Source: Ramlibacter humi
Lineage (GTDB): Bacteria; Pseudomonadota; Gammaproteobacteria; Burkholderiales; Burkholderiaceae_C
NCBI RefSeq assembly: GCF_004681975.1
Contig: NZ_SMLK01000007.1
Location: 140,543-204,542 of the forward strand
Reading direction: 5' to 3'
Length of the DNA: 64,000 nt
The stretch's first letter is position 1, and each line of letters begins with the position of its first letter. Of this stretch, positions 25,637 through 35,581 are shown one piece after another. The notes beneath the pieces were generated by a model, which worked only from the letters and a program-made list of their open reading frames with translations, searched no databases and was not told the origin of the DNA. Both the position numbers and the translations under genes were made by a program.

Positions 25637-25828
25637 TCAATGGGCGGCGCCGTCGCCGCGCGGGTCCTGCGCAGTCGCCCATGTGCGGCGGCTGTCATCG
25701 ACCACCTTGAGCGCCGCCAGTTCGAAGGCGCCCTCGTGCTGCAGCTCCGCCTCGTACCAGGTGCCGTGCGCCTGCACGCCGGCCACGGCGTCGACAGTCA
25801 TCACCAGCCCGCCGCGCGCATGCTGCAC
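25637..25828 (-). CDS. YodC/DUF2158-like small protein, 5' end unclear
   Basis: The peptide HARGGLVMTVDAVAG then HGTWYEAELQHEGAFELAALKVV matches the small YodC-like fold, whose pattern is K.GD.V....GG..MTV......W........F....L. In-frame codons upstream of GTG 25828 encode KVRKGAR, the expected start of this domain, but no start codon lies between there and an in-frame TAA near 25936. Either a rare start is used, the GTG gives a shortened 63-residue protein, or the gene is broken. Function of the family is unknown. Confidence 0.4.
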   Translation of the reverse strand: MQHARGGLVMTVDAVAGVQAHGTWYEAELQHEGAFELAALKVVDDSRRTWATAQDPRGDGAAH

Positions 25829-25951
25829 GCGCGCGCCCTTCCTTACCTTGCCGGCGCTCGCAAGTGCGTGCGCGCTGACGGACTGGTCCGCGTGGCTGTT
25901 CCGTCCCGCGCCTACACACGAGCCACCGCGCGCACCTTAGCCTGAGCTTCC

Positions 25952-26254
25952 ATGAAGACACGCAGTACCCACAGCGGGGTGCCGCTCACGGTGACCGCGA
26001 TCGAGCGGTCCGGCGACGGCTCCGTCACGCACCTGCACGGCGTCTACCGCGGCGGCCGCCCGTGGCGGCTGTCGATGCAGGACGCCTTGTCCGCCGTCCA
26101 GGCGGGGCACTACATCATGAGCCTTCGCCATGGGCCCACGCGCGTGCGGCTGGGCGTCGCCGGGCGGCCCGAAGCCCGCCTGGAGGCGCGCTCGCGCACG
26201 GGCGAGGACCTTCTGCTGGCGTTGCCGCAGGTGGAGATCGGGCAGGCGGCCTGA
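25952..26254 (+). CDS. DUF3892-like small protein
   Basis: A 100-residue protein with the layout of DUF3892 domains: VTAIERSGDGSVTHLHGV, a WRLSMQDALSAVQAGHYIM helix, a VRLGVAGRPEARLEARS strand, and a C-terminal LLALPQVEIG. The family is found as small stand-alone proteins of unknown role in many bacteria. It is a single gene facing the convergent ribbon-helix-helix gene 12 bp downstream. No signal peptide or catalytic motif was seen. Confidence 0.65.
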   Translation: MKTRSTHSGVPLTVTAIERSGDGSVTHLHGVYRGGRPWRLSMQDALSAVQAGHYIMSLRHGPTRVRLGVAGRPEARLEARSRTGEDLLLALPQVEIGQAA

Positions 26255-26265
26255 AGCCGCGAAGG

Positions 26266-26544
26266 TCAGCGGCCCGCGGCGCGGCGGGCCGGCTTGGGCG
26301 CGGGCGCCGCGGCCTGCTTGCGCGCGCGGGCGGCCTTCACGAGCCGGGCGGTGCTGCCTGCCTTGGGCGCCTTGGGGACCTTGGCCAGCAGGCGGGGCGC
26401 CGGCTCGAAGCGGTCCATGTACTCGCGGATCAGGCGGCGCATGACCTGCGACGGCGTCATGTCGTTCTCGCGGCAGACCCTTTCGAACTCACGCTTTCGC
26501 GTGGGGTCGAGCAGGACCGTGATCCGGGCAGTCTTGAGTTCCAT
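26266..26544 (-). CDS. Ribbon-helix-helix DNA-binding protein (CopG/Arc-like)
   Basis: A 92-residue protein. The N-terminus MELKTARITVLLDPTRKREFER is a beta strand plus helix A of a ribbon-helix-helix fold, followed by the turn MTPSQVMRRLIREYMDRF. The C-terminal 35 residues are lysine/alanine/proline rich (ARARKQAAAPAPKPARR), like a basic DNA-contacting tail. No partner toxin gene is adjacent, so it may be a stand-alone regulator. A second, shorter copy lies at 26615. Confidence 0.75.
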   Translation of the reverse strand: MELKTARITVLLDPTRKREFERVCRENDMTPSQVMRRLIREYMDRFEPAPRLLAKVPKAPKAGSTARLVKAARARKQAAAPAPKPARRAAGR

Positions 26545-26614
26545 TCGGGGCGCAGCGCAAATGTTAATCCGATTCTAATCGGATCAGGACTGCGCCCCAA
26601 GCGCGCGGGGAATG

Positions 26615-26800
26615 TCAGCCTTTAGTCTTGCGCGCGAGCGCCGGGCGCGCGGGCCTGGCATGTTGCTGCAGCTGCGCCTTGATCATCTGGCGCATCAGCT
26701 GGGAAGGCGTGATGTCCTGCGAGGCGCAGAGCTCCTCGAACTGCTGCTTCAGCTCGGGATCGAGCAGGAAGGTGAAGCGGGCGGCGGGCTTGGTGGACAT
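26615..26800 (-). CDS. Ribbon-helix-helix DNA-binding protein, short form
   Basis: A 61-residue protein, MSTKPAARFTFLLDPELKQQF then EELCASQDITPSQLMRQMIKAQL and a basic tail. It is a paralogue of the product of 26266-26544 (shared strand, helix A and TPSQ turn). The two lie on the same strand, 70 bp apart. This may be a duplicated pair of small regulators; targets are unknown. Confidence 0.7.
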   Translation of the reverse strand: MSTKPAARFTFLLDPELKQQFEELCASQDITPSQLMRQMIKAQLQQHARPARPALARKTKG

Positions 26801-26940
26801 GGGTACGGCGCGGCGTAGGGTAATGTCATTGTAATGACCAACTCAACAGTGGCGCATCCGAAATGCAACCGATGGCGTTGCCGAAGCGGCGCTGGCACAT
26901 CCAAGGCACATCCAAGATGCCGCCTCCCTAGAATGGGGGC

Positions 26941-27315
26941 GTGCCCGCTTTGCGCCCCCTGAACATCCTGGTCGCCGACGACAACCGCGATGCCGCCGAC
27001 ACGCTGCGGGTCCTGCTGGAGATGGATGGGCATTCGGTGTGCCAGGTGGCCGACGGCCAGGAAGCGGTGGAAGCCGCCGGCCGCGTCCGGCCCGACCTGG
27101 CCATCCTGGACATCGGCATGCCGCGACTGAACGGCTACCTGGCCGCCGAAGCCATCCGCGACGAGGTGCCGCAGACCGTGCTGGTGGCGCTGTCCGGCTA
27201 CGCCGACCCGGCGGCCGTGGCGCGCGGCAAGGAAGCCGGCTTCGTGCGGCACTTCGCCAAGCCGCTCGACCTGCAGCAACTACAGGAACTGCTGGAAGAG
27301 ATTTCCGCCGGCTGA
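26941..27315 (+). CDS. Single-domain response regulator (CheY-like receiver)
   Basis: A 124-residue receiver domain starting at GTG 26941. It has the acidic pair D13/D14 (VADDN), the phospho-acceptor D57 (LAILDIGMP), the switch serine S85 (VALSGY) and K107 (HFAKPLD). There is no output domain, so it would act by protein contact or in a phosphorelay. No histidine kinase gene is nearby. Relatives occur as small orphan receivers in Burkholderiales. Confidence 0.88.
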   Translation: MPALRPLNILVADDNRDAADTLRVLLEMDGHSVCQVADGQEAVEAAGRVRPDLAILDIGMPRLNGYLAAEAIRDEVPQTVLVALSGYADPAAVARGKEAGFVRHFAKPLDLQQLQELLEEISAG

Positions 27316-27371
27316 GGCAGTCAGCTTTCGCCGCGCTCCGCTTCGAGGTTGGCGCGGATGCGGGAAGCGCT

Positions 27372-27737
27372 TTGGAAACCACAGCCGCCCGCCGCATCCA
27401 GCGCGTGCGCCACGAACTCAAGCGCCGCGACGTGGCCGTCGCGCGCGTCGAACACCTCAGCCCCGGCTTTACGGCCGTCACCTTCGCCGGCCGCGCGCTG
27501 CCCACGGCCGCTTCGCTCGACCTGGAGTGGGTCGACACGCCCGAAGCACTGGTGCGATCCGTGCAGGCACTGCAATTGCCCGAGGGCGAAGGCTACGCCT
27601 GATGCGCCGGCGAAGGCGCGGTGATGAAGCGCTTGCGCGACGTCTTGCTGAACGAGAAGGGCCACCCGCGCGAAGCCGCGCGCATCGCGGCGTACTGGAA
27701 GCTGGGCGCCGCGGGCCACCACGAAAACCTGGAGTAG
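27372..27737 (+). pseudogene. Decayed siderophore-interacting protein (SIP/FAD-binding 9) gene
   Basis: Reading from TTG 27372, the first part (RIQRVRHELKRRDVAVARVE then HLSPGFTAVTFAGRAL) matches the N-terminus of ferric-siderophore reductases. It then jumps to the C-terminal part (WVDTPEALVRSVQALQLPEGEGYA). In-frame TGA at 27600-27602 replaces the tryptophan expected in GYAWCAGE. Beyond the stop the same frame continues CAGEGAVMKRLRDVLLNEKG to TAG 27735, including the family-typical YWKLGAAGHHENLE. About 130 central residues are missing. Two independent lesions mark it as a pseudogene. Confidence 0.85.
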
Positions 27738-27741
27738 GCGC

Positions 27742-28401
27742 ATGAGCATCCGCACGCTCAATCTCGACGACACGCTGTACGGCTACGTGCTGGACCACTC
27801 GCTGCGCGAGCATCCGCAACTGGCGGCCATCCGCGAAGCGACGCGCCACCACCCGCACCGCGGCATGCAGATCTCGCCCGAGCAAGGCCAGTTCATGGCG
27901 CTGCTCGCGAAACTGGTGGGCGCACGGCGCGCGATCGAGATCGGCGTGTTCACCGGCTACAGCGCGCTGGCCGTCGCGCTGGCACTGCCCGAAGACGGCC
28001 GCCTCCTGGCTTGCGACATCTCCGATGAGGACGTCGCCCAGGGCCGCCCGCACTGGCAAAGCGCCGGCGTCGCCCACAAGATCGACCTGCGCATCGCGCC
28101 CGCTTCGCAGACCCTCGCCGCCTGCCTCTCGGCCGGCGAGGCGGGCCGCTACGACTTCGCCTTCATCGACGCCGACAAGACCGGCTACGACGCGTACTAC
28201 GAAGCGGTGCTGCAACTGCTGCGGCCCGGCGGCCTTGTCCTGTTGGACAACATGCTGCGCAACGGCGATGTGGCGCGGCCGTCCACGCATGCCGACGTCC
28301 GCGCCATCCAGGCGCTGAACGACAAGCTTCACCGCGACGAACGCGTCGACATCTCGCTTCTGCCCATCAGCGACGGCATCACCCTGGCCCGCAAGCGCTG
28401 A
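27742..28401 (+). CDS. Class I SAM-dependent O-methyltransferase (caffeoyl-CoA OMT family)
   Basis: A 219-residue protein of OMT3 family length. The SAM-binding motif is RRAIEIGVFTGYSALAVALALP with DGRLLACDIS following, and the catalytic/metal region is YDFAFIDADKTGYDAYYEAVLQLLRPGG then LVLLDNMLRNG. The aspartates of FIDADK and the DN pair in LLDNML coordinate the divalent metal. Substrate unknown; bacterial members methylate catechols or small phenols. It starts 4 bp after the SIP pseudogene and may once have been co-transcribed with it. Confidence 0.92.
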   Translation: MSIRTLNLDDTLYGYVLDHSLREHPQLAAIREATRHHPHRGMQISPEQGQFMALLAKLVGARRAIEIGVFTGYSALAVALALPEDGRLLACDISDEDVAQGRPHWQSAGVAHKIDLRIAPASQTLAACLSAGEAGRYDFAFIDADKTGYDAYYEAVLQLLRPGGLVLLDNMLRNGDVARPSTHADVRAIQALNDKLHRDERVDISLLPISDGITLARKR

Positions 28402-28593
28402 GCCGAGAACGCCTAGGGGTTTTCTCGCAGAGCCGCGGCAACGCAGGCGAAAGCGAGGCCTTAAGAATTCTTTTTCCCGTCTCCGGCCTGACTTTGAACT
28501 GAAGACGTTCGAAGTTCGCGCTTGTCGGGCCGAAGTCAGCCTGCCTACGATGCATGCGCTGTCACTTGAGGCAAGACAAAAAGGAGACGACAG
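28402..28593. promoter_or_regulatory. Intergenic region upstream of the ROK/ABC operon
   Basis: 192 bp with a weak hairpin (GAGAA...TTCTC, 28409-28430) just after the methyltransferase stop, possibly a terminator. The downstream part is AT-richer than its neighbours (TTAAGAATTCTTTTT at 28462) and should hold the promoter of the sugar operon. AAAAAGGAGACGACAG gives a strong ribosome-binding site for the GTG start of the ROK gene. Confidence 0.4.
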
Positions 28594-29796
28594 GTGCCCG
28601 CCTGGGACGGACTGTCCACCGCGGAAATGGAAGTGCTGCAGACCGTGTTCTGGTCGGCGGCCACTTCGCGCACGGGCCTGGCGAGCCGCCTCGCCTATTC
28701 GCGCACCAAGGCCAACAGCCTGATCGCGGGGCTGATCGAACAGGGCCTGGTGCAGGAGGCCGGGCTGCAGGCTTCGTCCGGCGGCCGCCGGCCCGAGACG
28801 CTGCAGCTCGCGGGCGAACTGGGCGTGGTGATCGGCGCCGACCTCGGCGCCACCAGCCTCGACGTCGCCGTGATGCGGCCCGACCTGCGCATCATCGCCA
28901 GCCGTTCGGAAGAAGCCGACGTGCGCGCGGGTCCCGGCGTGGTGCTGGCGCGCGTGCGGCAGTTGATGCGCGAACTGCTCGCCATGAACGGGCTGTCGCC
29001 CAGGCAGGTGATCGCCATCGGCCTGGGCGTGCCCGGCCCGGTGGACTTCGCCAGCGGCCAGCTGGTGAACCCGCCGCTCATGCCCGAGTGGGACGCCTTC
29101 TCCATCCGCGACTACCTGGGCGAGGCTTTCGACGCGCCGGTGTTCGTCGACAACGACGTCAACCTCATGGCGCTGGGAGAACTGTGGCGGCTGCAACGCA
29201 GCCTGCAGAACTTCCTGGTGATCAAGGTGGGCACCGGCATCGGCTGCGGCATCGTGTGCCACGGCGAGGTTTACCGCGGCGCCAACGGCTCGGCCGGCGA
29301 CGTGGGCCACATCTGCGTCGACCAGGCCGGGCCGCGCTGCCACTGCGGCAACGTCGGCTGCCTGGAAGCCATGGCCGCCGGCCCCGCCATCGCGGCCATG
29401 GCGCAGCAGGCCGCGGAACGTGGCGAGAGCCGCTCGCTGGCCGAAGCGCTGCGTGCCACCGGCCGGCTCACCGCGGCGGACGTCGGCCAGGCCAGCCGCA
29501 ACGGCGACGCCGCGGCCAACGCCATCATCCAGCGCGCGGGCAGCCTGGTGGGCCAGATGCTCGCGTCGGTGGTGAACTTCTTCAACCCATCGCACGTGTT
29601 CATCGGCGGCGGCGTCACGCAGGTGGGGCCGCTGTTCCTCGCGTCGGTGCGACAGAGCGTGTATCACCGCTCGCTGGCGCTTTCCACGCGGCATCTGGAG
29701 ATCCAGTACACGCCGCTGGGCACGCACGCGGGCGTCACCGGCACCGGCGTGCTGGCGATGCAGGAAGCACTGCGTCTCTCGGGAGCTCCCGCATGA
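28594..29796 (+). CDS. ROK-family transcriptional regulator (XylR/NagC-like)
   Basis: A 400-residue protein with an N-terminal helix-turn-helix (SRTGLASRLAYSRTKANSLIAGLIEQGLV) and a C-terminal ROK sugar-kinase-like domain (VVIGADLGATSLDVAV, GLGVPGPVDF, GTGIGCGIVCHGEVYRGANG). The zinc motif CHCGNVGCLE is complete. GTG 28594 follows AAGGAG. ROK regulators sense a sugar and control the adjacent transport operon; its stop overlaps the ABC ATPase start by 4 bp, so it is co-transcribed with its target genes. Confidence 0.92.
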   Translation: MPAWDGLSTAEMEVLQTVFWSAATSRTGLASRLAYSRTKANSLIAGLIEQGLVQEAGLQASSGGRRPETLQLAGELGVVIGADLGATSLDVAVMRPDLRIIASRSEEADVRAGPGVVLARVRQLMRELLAMNGLSPRQVIAIGLGVPGPVDFASGQLVNPPLMPEWDAFSIRDYLGEAFDAPVFVDNDVNLMALGELWRLQRSLQNFLVIKVGTGIGCGIVCHGEVYRGANGSAGDVGHICVDQAGPRCHCGNVGCLEAMAAGPAIAAMAQQAAERGESRSLAEALRATGRLTAADVGQASRNGDAAANAIIQRAGSLVGQMLASVVNFFNPSHVFIGGGVTQVGPLFLASVRQSVYHRSLALSTRHLEIQYTPLGTHAGVTGTGVLAMQEALRLSGAPA

Positions 29797-31280
29797 GCCT
29801 GGCCGTGGCCTTCGAGGACATCCGCAAGGCTTTCGGCCCGGTGGAGGTTCTTCACGGCGTGAGCTTCGCGCTGGAGCCTGGGCGCATCTACGGCCTGCTG
29901 GGCGAGAACGGCGCGGGCAAGTCCACGCTGATGAAGATCCTGGCGGGCTACGAACAGCCCACGAGCGGCACGCTGCGCGTCGGCGGCGAAGCGGTCCAGC
30001 TGGCCACGTCGCGCGAAGCGGAGCAGCGCGGCATCGTGCTGATCCACCAGGAATTCAACCTGGCGGAAGACCTGACCATCGCGCAGAACATCTTCCTCGG
30101 CCACGAAAAAAAGCGCGGCTGGCTGCTGGACGACGAAACCATGGCGCGGGAAGCGCAGCGCGTGCTCGCCGAAGTCGGCTTGCAGGCTTCGCCCGCCACG
30201 CGCGTGCGGGACCTGATCGTCGCCGAGAAGCAGCTGGTGGAGATCGCCCGCGCCCTGGCACGCAACGCGCGCCTGCTGATCATGGACGAGCCCACCGCGA
30301 CGCTGACGCCCGGCGAGACCGAGCGCCTGTTCGCGCTGATGGCGCGGCTGAAGGCGGCGGGCACCACCATCGTCTACATCTCGCACAAGCTGGACGAGGT
30401 GGAGCGCATCACCGACGACATCGTGGTGATGCGCGACGGCCGATTCGTCACACGGCGCCCCACGCGGGAAGTACCGCGCCGCGAGATGGCCAACCTGATG
30501 GTGGGCCGCGAGCTCGCCGACCTGTTCCCGCCGCTGGACCCGGTGCCGGCCGGCGCCCCCGTGCTGCTGCGCGTGCGCAACCTCAGCGTCGAAGGCTGGG
30601 CTTCGCAGGCCAGCTTCGAGGTGCGCGCGGGCGAGATTTTCGGCTTCGCCGGCCTGGTAGGCGCGGGCCGCACCGAGCTGTTCGAAGGCCTGCTCGGGCT
30701 GCGCCGCTGCCAGGCCGATGCCATCGAGATCGTCTCGCGCAACGTGCGTCCCGGCAATCCGCGCGACGCAGCGGACGCGGGCCTCACCTACCTGAGCGAA
30801 GACCGCAAGGGCAAGGGCCTGCACGTGCACTTCGGTCTCGCCGAAAACCTGACGCTGATGAACCTGCGCCGCTACCTGCGGCCCTTCCTCTCGCCCGCGG
30901 CCGAGCGCCAGGCGCTGAAGCAGGCGGTCGATGAATTCGGCATCCGTACCGGCGACCTCGACGCGCGTGCGTCGCAGCTCTCGGGCGGCAACCAGCAGAA
31001 GCTGGCGCTGGCCAAGGTGCTGCACACCGACCCGCGCGTGGTGGTGCTGGACGAACCCACGCGCGGCGTGGACGTGGGCGCCAAGCGCGACATCTACTTC
31101 CTGGTGCACAGGCTCGCCGCGCAGGGCCGCGCGGTGGTGGTGATCTCCTCCGAACTGCCGGAGCTGATCGGGCTGTGCCACCGCGTGGCCGTCATGCGCG
31201 CCGGCCGCATCACCGCCACGCTGGACCGCGCCCAACTGAACGAAGAGGAGCTGATCGGCCATGCCACCGGAACACGCTGA
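29793..31280 (+). CDS. Sugar ABC transporter ATP-binding protein (RbsA/XylG type)
   Basis: A 495-residue tandem ATPase. The first half has Walker [11 protein letters not shown]-loop [12 protein letters not shown] and Walker [14 protein letters not shown]. The second half has a degenerate Walker A (GLVGAGRTE), the signature LSGGNQQK and [14 protein letters not shown], as is usual for CUT2 transporters. It energises import of a monosaccharide. It overlaps the permease gene by 20 bp and the regulator by 4 bp. Confidence 0.95.
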   Translation: MSLAVAFEDIRKAFGPVEVLHGVSFALEPGRIYGLLGENGAGKSTLMKILAGYEQPTSGTLRVGGEAVQLATSREAEQRGIVLIHQEFNLAEDLTIAQNIFLGHEKKRGWLLDDETMAREAQRVLAEVGLQASPATRVRDLIVAEKQLVEIARALARNARLLIMDEPTATLTPGETERLFALMARLKAAGTTIVYISHKLDEVERITDDIVVMRDGRFVTRRPTREVPRREMANLMVGRELADLFPPLDPVPAGAPVLLRVRNLSVEGWASQASFEVRAGEIFGFAGLVGAGRTELFEGLLGLRRCQADAIEIVSRNVRPGNPRDAADAGLTYLSEDRKGKGLHVHFGLAENLTLMNLRRYLRPFLSPAAERQALKQAVDEFGIRTGDLDARASQLSGGNQQKLALAKVLHTDPRVVVLDEPTRGVDVGAKRDIYFLVHRLAAQGRAVVVISSELPELIGLCHRVAVMRAGRITATLDRAQLNEEELIGHATGTR

Positions 31281-32277
31281 CGCCGCCACGGCATCGCCGC
31301 GGCACCAGGCCCGCCGGCCCTGGTGGGGCCGCCTGCACGGCATGGGGCCGGTGCTGGGCCTGGTGCTGCTGTGCATCGCGGGCACGGCGCTGAACGGCGA
31401 TTTCGCCACCTGGGGCAACGCGCTGAACGTGCTGACGCGCACCGCCTTCATCGGGATCATCGCGGTGGGCATGTGCTTCGTGATCATCTCCGGCGGCATC
31501 GACCTGTCCGTCGGGTCGATGGCGGCGCTGATCGCGGGCTGCGTGATCCTGCTGATGAACTGGCTGGGGCAGTCGATGGCATCCTCGCCCGTGCTGGTGG
31601 TGGCGCTCGGCATGGCGCTGGCGCTCGTCCTGGGCGCCGCGTTCGGGCTGGCGCACGGGCTGCTGATCACCAAGGGGCGCATCGAGCCTTTCATCGTGAC
31701 CCTGGGCACGCTGGGCATCTTCCGCGCGTACCTCACCTACTTCGCCGACGGCGGCGCCATCACGCTGGACAACGCGTTGGCCGACGTCTACGCCCCGGTG
31801 TACTACGGCAGCCTGCTCGGCCTGCCGGTCCCCGTGTGGTTCTTCGGGCTGGTGGCGGTGCTCGGCGGCTTCATCCTCAACCGCACCGCCTACGGCCGCT
31901 ACGTGCAGGCCATCGGCAGCAACGAGCAGGTGGCGCGCTACGCCGCCGTCGACGTGGACAAGGTGAAGATCCTCACCTACGTGCTGCTGGGCCTTTGCGT
32001 GGGCATCGCGACGCTCCTGTATGTCCCGCGCCTGGGATCGGCCTCGCCGACCACCGGCCTGCTGTGGGAGCTGGAGGCGATCGCGGCCGTCATCGTGGGC
32101 GGCACCGCGCTGAAGGGCGGCGCGGGCAGCATCACCGGCACCGTGGTGGGCGCGATCCTGCTCTCGGTCATCAGCAACATCCTGAACCTCACCAGCATCA
32201 TCAGCGTGTACCTCAACGCGGCGGTGCAGGGTTTCGTGATCATCGCCGTGGCTTTCCTCCAGCGGGGCCGGCGATGA
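31261..32277 (+). CDS. Sugar ABC transporter permease (RbsC type)
   Basis: A 338-residue membrane protein with about ten hydrophobic segments and the BPD_transp_2 motif [20 protein letters not shown] near residue 78, then [20 protein letters not shown] and [23 protein letters not shown]. It forms the homodimeric channel with the ATPase encoded just upstream. The first 30 residues are cytoplasmic. Substrate is not determined by sequence alone. Confidence 0.95.
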   Translation: MPPEHADAATASPRHQARRPWWGRLHGMGPVLGLVLLCIAGTALNGDFATWGNALNVLTRTAFIGIIAVGMCFVIISGGIDLSVGSMAALIAGCVILLMNWLGQSMASSPVLVVALGMALALVLGAAFGLAHGLLITKGRIEPFIVTLGTLGIFRAYLTYFADGGAITLDNALADVYAPVYYGSLLGLPVPVWFFGLVAVLGGFILNRTAYGRYVQAIGSNEQVARYAAVDVDKVKILTYVLLGLCVGIATLLYVPRLGSASPTTGLLWELEAIAAVIVGGTALKGGAGSITGTVVGAILLSVISNILNLTSIISVYLNAAVQGFVIIAVAFLQRGRR

Positions 32278-32320
32278 ACAGTTCCTTCCCCCGCTGACAC
32301 ACCCATCCAAGGAGACAAAG

Positions 32321-33289
32321 ATGCAACGAGTGACCCGCCGGCTGGCCGTGGCCGCCGCAACCCTGGCGCTGGCCGCCGCCGCCATCCCCGCGATGGCGCA
32401 AGCCAAGAAGGAGGTGCTGGGCGTTTCCATGCCCGCCGCCACGCACAGCTTCATGGCCGGCGCCGTGTACTGGGCCAACGAGGCGAAGAAGGACCTGGAG
32501 AAGAACAACCCGAACATCCAGGTGATCGTGAAGACGGCCAAGGACGCTTCGGAGCAGGCCAACCAGCTGCAGGACCTGGTGACGGTCAACAAGATCACCT
32601 CGCTGGTGGTGTTCCCGTTCGAGTCGGCCGCGCTGACCAAGCCGGTGGCGCAGGTGAAGGCCAAAGGCGTGTACGTCACCGTGGTCGACCGCGGCCTGAC
32701 CGACACCAGCGCGCAGGACGCCTACGTGTCCGGCGACAACACCGCGTTCGGCAAAATCCCCGCCGAGTACATCGCCAAGGCGCTGGGCGGCAAGGGCGAG
32801 ATCGTCGCGCTGCGCGGCATCCCGACCACGCTGGACAACGAGCGCATGGACGCCTTCAACGCCGTGATGAAGAACTATCCCGGCATCAAGCTGCTGGACG
32901 CCAAGCACGCCAACTGGAACCGCGACGACGCGTTCAAGGTGACGCAGGACTTCCTGACGCGCTTCAAGCACATCGACGCGATCTGGGCCGCCGACGACGA
33001 CATGGCCGTGGGCGTGCTCAAGGCCATCGACCAGGCCAAGCGCAAGGACATCAAGCTGGTGTTCGGCGGCGCGGGCGCCAAGGGCGCGATCAAGACCCTG
33101 ATGGACGGCAGCGACCCGCTGATCCAGGCCAACGTGTCCTACTCGCCCAAGTTCATGTACGACGCCATCAAGATGACCGGCGAGGCGCGGCTGAAGGGCC
33201 AGAAGCTGCCGGCGACCAACATCGTCCCGTCGGTGCTGATCACCAAGCAGAACGCCAAGGAGTTCTACTTCCCGAACTCTCCTTTCTGA
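32321..33289 (+). CDS. Sugar ABC transporter substrate-binding protein (RbsB type)
   Basis: A 322-residue secreted protein with signal peptide [28 protein letters not shown] and an AAGGAGAC ribosome-binding site. The periplasmic-binding-protein fold is seen in [67 protein letters not shown] and [17 protein letters not shown]. It delivers sugar to the RbsC-type permease. The nearby TIM-barrel isomerase and MocA-type dehydrogenase suggest a polyol or unusual sugar. Confidence 0.95.
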   Translation: MQRVTRRLAVAAATLALAAAAIPAMAQAKKEVLGVSMPAATHSFMAGAVYWANEAKKDLEKNNPNIQVIVKTAKDASEQANQLQDLVTVNKITSLVVFPFESAALTKPVAQVKAKGVYVTVVDRGLTDTSAQDAYVSGDNTAFGKIPAEYIAKALGGKGEIVALRGIPTTLDNERMDAFNAVMKNYPGIKLLDAKHANWNRDDAFKVTQDFLTRFKHIDAIWAADDDMAVGVLKAIDQAKRKDIKLVFGGAGAKGAIKTLMDGSDPLIQANVSYSPKFMYDAIKMTGEARLKGQKLPATNIVPSVLITKQNAKEFYFPNSPF

Positions 33290-33303
33290 GTTCCTGTCTT
33301 CCT

Positions 33304-33362
33304 CCCTCTCCCCCTGGGAGAGGGTTGGGGTGAGGGCACGCATGGCGCCCTGACCCCAACCC
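33304..33362. repeat. Double-hairpin intergenic repeat
   Basis: A perfect stem CCCTCTCCC-cct-GGGAGAGGG (33304-33324) is followed by a second stem formed by 33322-33337 (GGGTTGGGGTGAGGGC) and 33347-33362 (GCCCTGACCCCAACCC) with one mismatch. This sequence type is a widespread proteobacterial intergenic palindrome. Between the binding-protein and isomerase genes it may attenuate transcription or protect the upstream mRNA. Confidence 0.65.
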
Positions 33363-33380
33363 ATCTTCGCTGGAGACGAC

Positions 33381-34388
33381 ATGCCCAGACCCGTCACCCT
33401 CTTCACCGGCCAGTGGGCCGACCTCCCCCTCGCCGAACTCGCGCCGCTCGCCAGGCGCATGGGCTACGACGGCCTGGAGCTGGCCTGCTGGGGCGACCAC
33501 TTCAACGTGCAGGAAGCCCTCGCCAGCGACAGCTACGTGCGCGACAAGTGGGCGTTGCTGGAAGAGCATGGCCTCACTTCCCTGGCCATCGGCAACCACC
33601 TGGTCGGCCAGGCCGTGTGCGACCTGATCGACGAGCGCCACCAGTCCATCCTGCCCCAGCACGTGTGGGGCGACGGCGATCCTGAAGGCGTGCGCCAGCG
33701 CGCGGCGAAAGAGTTGTCGGACACCGCTCGCGCGGCGAAGAAGTTCGGCGTGAAGACCGTCACCGGTTTCACCGGCTCCTCGATCTGGCACGCGACCTAC
33801 GCCTTCCCGCCCACCTCGCAGGACTTCTGGGACAAGGGTTTCGCCGACTTCGGCAGGCGCTTCACGCCCATCCTCGACACCTTCGAGAAGTCGGACGTCA
33901 ACTTCGCGCTGGAAGTGCACCCGACGGAGATCGCGTTCGACATCGCCAGCAGCCAGCGCGCGATCGAAGCCGTGAAGGGCCACCAGCGCTTCGGCTTCAA
34001 CTTCGACCCCAGCCACCTGGCCTACCAGGGCGTGGACTACGTGAAGTTCATCCGCACCTTCCCGGACCGCATCTACAACGCCCACATGAAGGACGTCTGG
34101 TGGGGCAAGGGCGACGGCACGGTCGGCGTGTTCGGCGGCCATACCAGCTTCGGCGACGCGCGCCGCTTCTGGGACTTCCGCAGCGTGGGCCGCGGCATGG
34201 TGGACTTCGAAGCCATCATCGTCGCGCTCAACGACGCCGGCTACGCCGGCCCGCTGTCGGTGGAATGGGAAGACAGCCGCATGGACCGCGTGCACGGCGC
34301 CACCGAAAGCGCCGCGTTCTGCAAGCGCCTGGACTTCCCCGCCGCGGCCGGCGCCTTCGACGCGGTGTTCGCGCGGGAGAACCAGTGA
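33381..34388 (+). CDS. Sugar phosphate isomerase/epimerase (TIM barrel, AP endonuclease 2 family)
   Basis: A 335-residue TIM-barrel protein. It has [19 protein letters not shown] near the start, [21 protein letters not shown], the metal-site segments [27 protein letters not shown] and [10 protein letters not shown], and the C-terminal [13 protein letters not shown]. The Glu/Asp/His/Glu set fits a divalent-metal isomerase or epimerase of sugars. Its stop overlaps the GTG of the dehydrogenase gene by 4 bp. Such pairs are common in inositol-like or rare-sugar pathways. Confidence 0.9.
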   Translation: MPRPVTLFTGQWADLPLAELAPLARRMGYDGLELACWGDHFNVQEALASDSYVRDKWALLEEHGLTSLAIGNHLVGQAVCDLIDERHQSILPQHVWGDGDPEGVRQRAAKELSDTARAAKKFGVKTVTGFTGSSIWHATYAFPPTSQDFWDKGFADFGRRFTPILDTFEKSDVNFALEVHPTEIAFDIASSQRAIEAVKGHQRFGFNFDPSHLAYQGVDYVKFIRTFPDRIYNAHMKDVWWGKGDGTVGVFGGHTSFGDARRFWDFRSVGRGMVDFEAIIVALNDAGYAGPLSVEWEDSRMDRVHGATESAAFCKRLDFPAAAGAFDAVFARENQ

Positions 34389-35539
34389 GCTCCCGAATCC
34401 GCTATGCGATGGTCGGCGGCGGCCAGGGCGCTTTCATCGGCGCGGTGCACCGCAAGGCGATGGCGCTGGACGGCCAGTTCGAGATGGTCGCCGGCGCGCT
34501 CTCGTCGACGCCGGAAAAGTCGCGCGCCTCGGGCCGTGAACTGGGCTTGCGCGACGACCGCAACCACGCCGACTGGCGCACGCTGCTGGCGGACGAGTTG
34601 AAGCGCGACGTGTCCGAACGCGCGCAGCTGGTCTGCATCGTCACGCCCAACTTCCTGCATCACCCGGTGGCCATGGCCTTCGTCCAAGCCGGCTTCAACG
34701 TGGCCTGCGACAAGCCCCTGGTGCAGACCGGCGCGCAGGCGCGCGAACTGGCGCAGGCCGTCGTGAAGAGCGGCGTGGTGTTCGGCGTCACCTACAACTA
34801 CACCGGCTACCCCATGGTGCGGCAGGCGCGCGAGATGATCCGCGCGGGCACGCTCGGCACGTTGCGCAAGGTGCACGTCGAATACCACCAGGGCTGGCTG
34901 TCCACCGCCGAGGAAACCAGCGGCAACAAGCAGGCCGAGTGGCGCGCCGACCCCTCGCGCGGCGGCCCGGGTGGCGCCATCGGCGACATCGGCTCGCATG
35001 CCGAGAACCTGGTGGCCACCGTCACCGGCCTGAAGCTGGAGCGCCTCTGCGCCGACCTGGGCACGCTGGTGCCGGGCCGCGCGGTGGACGACGACGCCGC
35101 GGTGCTGATGCATTTCGAAGGCGGCGCGCGCGGCATCCTGTCCGCGTCGCAGGTGATGGCGGGCGTGGAGAACGGCCTGCGCCTGCGTGTGTCCGGCACG
35201 CAGGGCACGCTGGAATGGCACCAGGAAGAACCCAACCGCCTGCTGCACAGCCCCATCGACGGCCCGCCGCGCGTGCTGACGCGCAACGCGCCCTGGCTGT
35301 GCGAAGCCGCGCGCCGCGCCAGCCGCATCCCGCCGGGGCATCCGGAAGGCTTTCTGGAGGCTTTCGCCAACGTCTACCTGGGCATCGCCGCCGCGGTGCG
35401 CGCGCGCGAGACGGGGCAACCGGCCGATCCCATCGACGCCGACTTCCCCGGCATCGAAGCCGGCGTGCGCGGTGTCGAGTTCCTCGAAGCCGTGCTGGCT
35501 TCCGCGAAGAGCGAAACGAAGTGGACGCCGCTGCGGTGA
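34385..35539 (+). CDS. Gfo/Idh/MocA-family oxidoreductase
   Basis: A 384-residue NAD(P)-dependent sugar dehydrogenase. I start at GTG 34385, overlapping the previous stop. The Rossmann motif is [13 protein letters not shown], followed by [21 protein letters not shown], the catalytic CDKPLVQ (EKP-type lysine), and the family segment [18 protein letters not shown] with the histidine of the GSH motif. It probably oxidises the sugar or inositol-like compound imported by the upstream ABC transporter. It is the last gene of the ROK operon. Confidence 0.92.
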   Translation: MSSRIRYAMVGGGQGAFIGAVHRKAMALDGQFEMVAGALSSTPEKSRASGRELGLRDDRNHADWRTLLADELKRDVSERAQLVCIVTPNFLHHPVAMAFVQAGFNVACDKPLVQTGAQARELAQAVVKSGVVFGVTYNYTGYPMVRQAREMIRAGTLGTLRKVHVEYHQGWLSTAEETSGNKQAEWRADPSRGGPGGAIGDIGSHAENLVATVTGLKLERLCADLGTLVPGRAVDDDAAVLMHFEGGARGILSASQVMAGVENGLRLRVSGTQGTLEWHQEEPNRLLHSPIDGPPRVLTRNAPWLCEAARRASRIPPGHPEGFLEAFANVYLGIAAAVRARETGQPADPIDADFPGIEAGVRGVEFLEAVLASAKSETKWTPLR

Positions 35540-35581
35540 GTGTTGTCATGCCGGGCTTGACCCGGCACCCACCACCGGCGC

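Noticed and set aside
26266-26800. Toxin-antitoxin module around the two ribbon-helix-helix proteins
   Set aside because: Neither gene has an adjacent overlapping toxin-like frame (RelE, VapC, MazF or similar); the neighbours are DUF3892 and a CheY-like protein.
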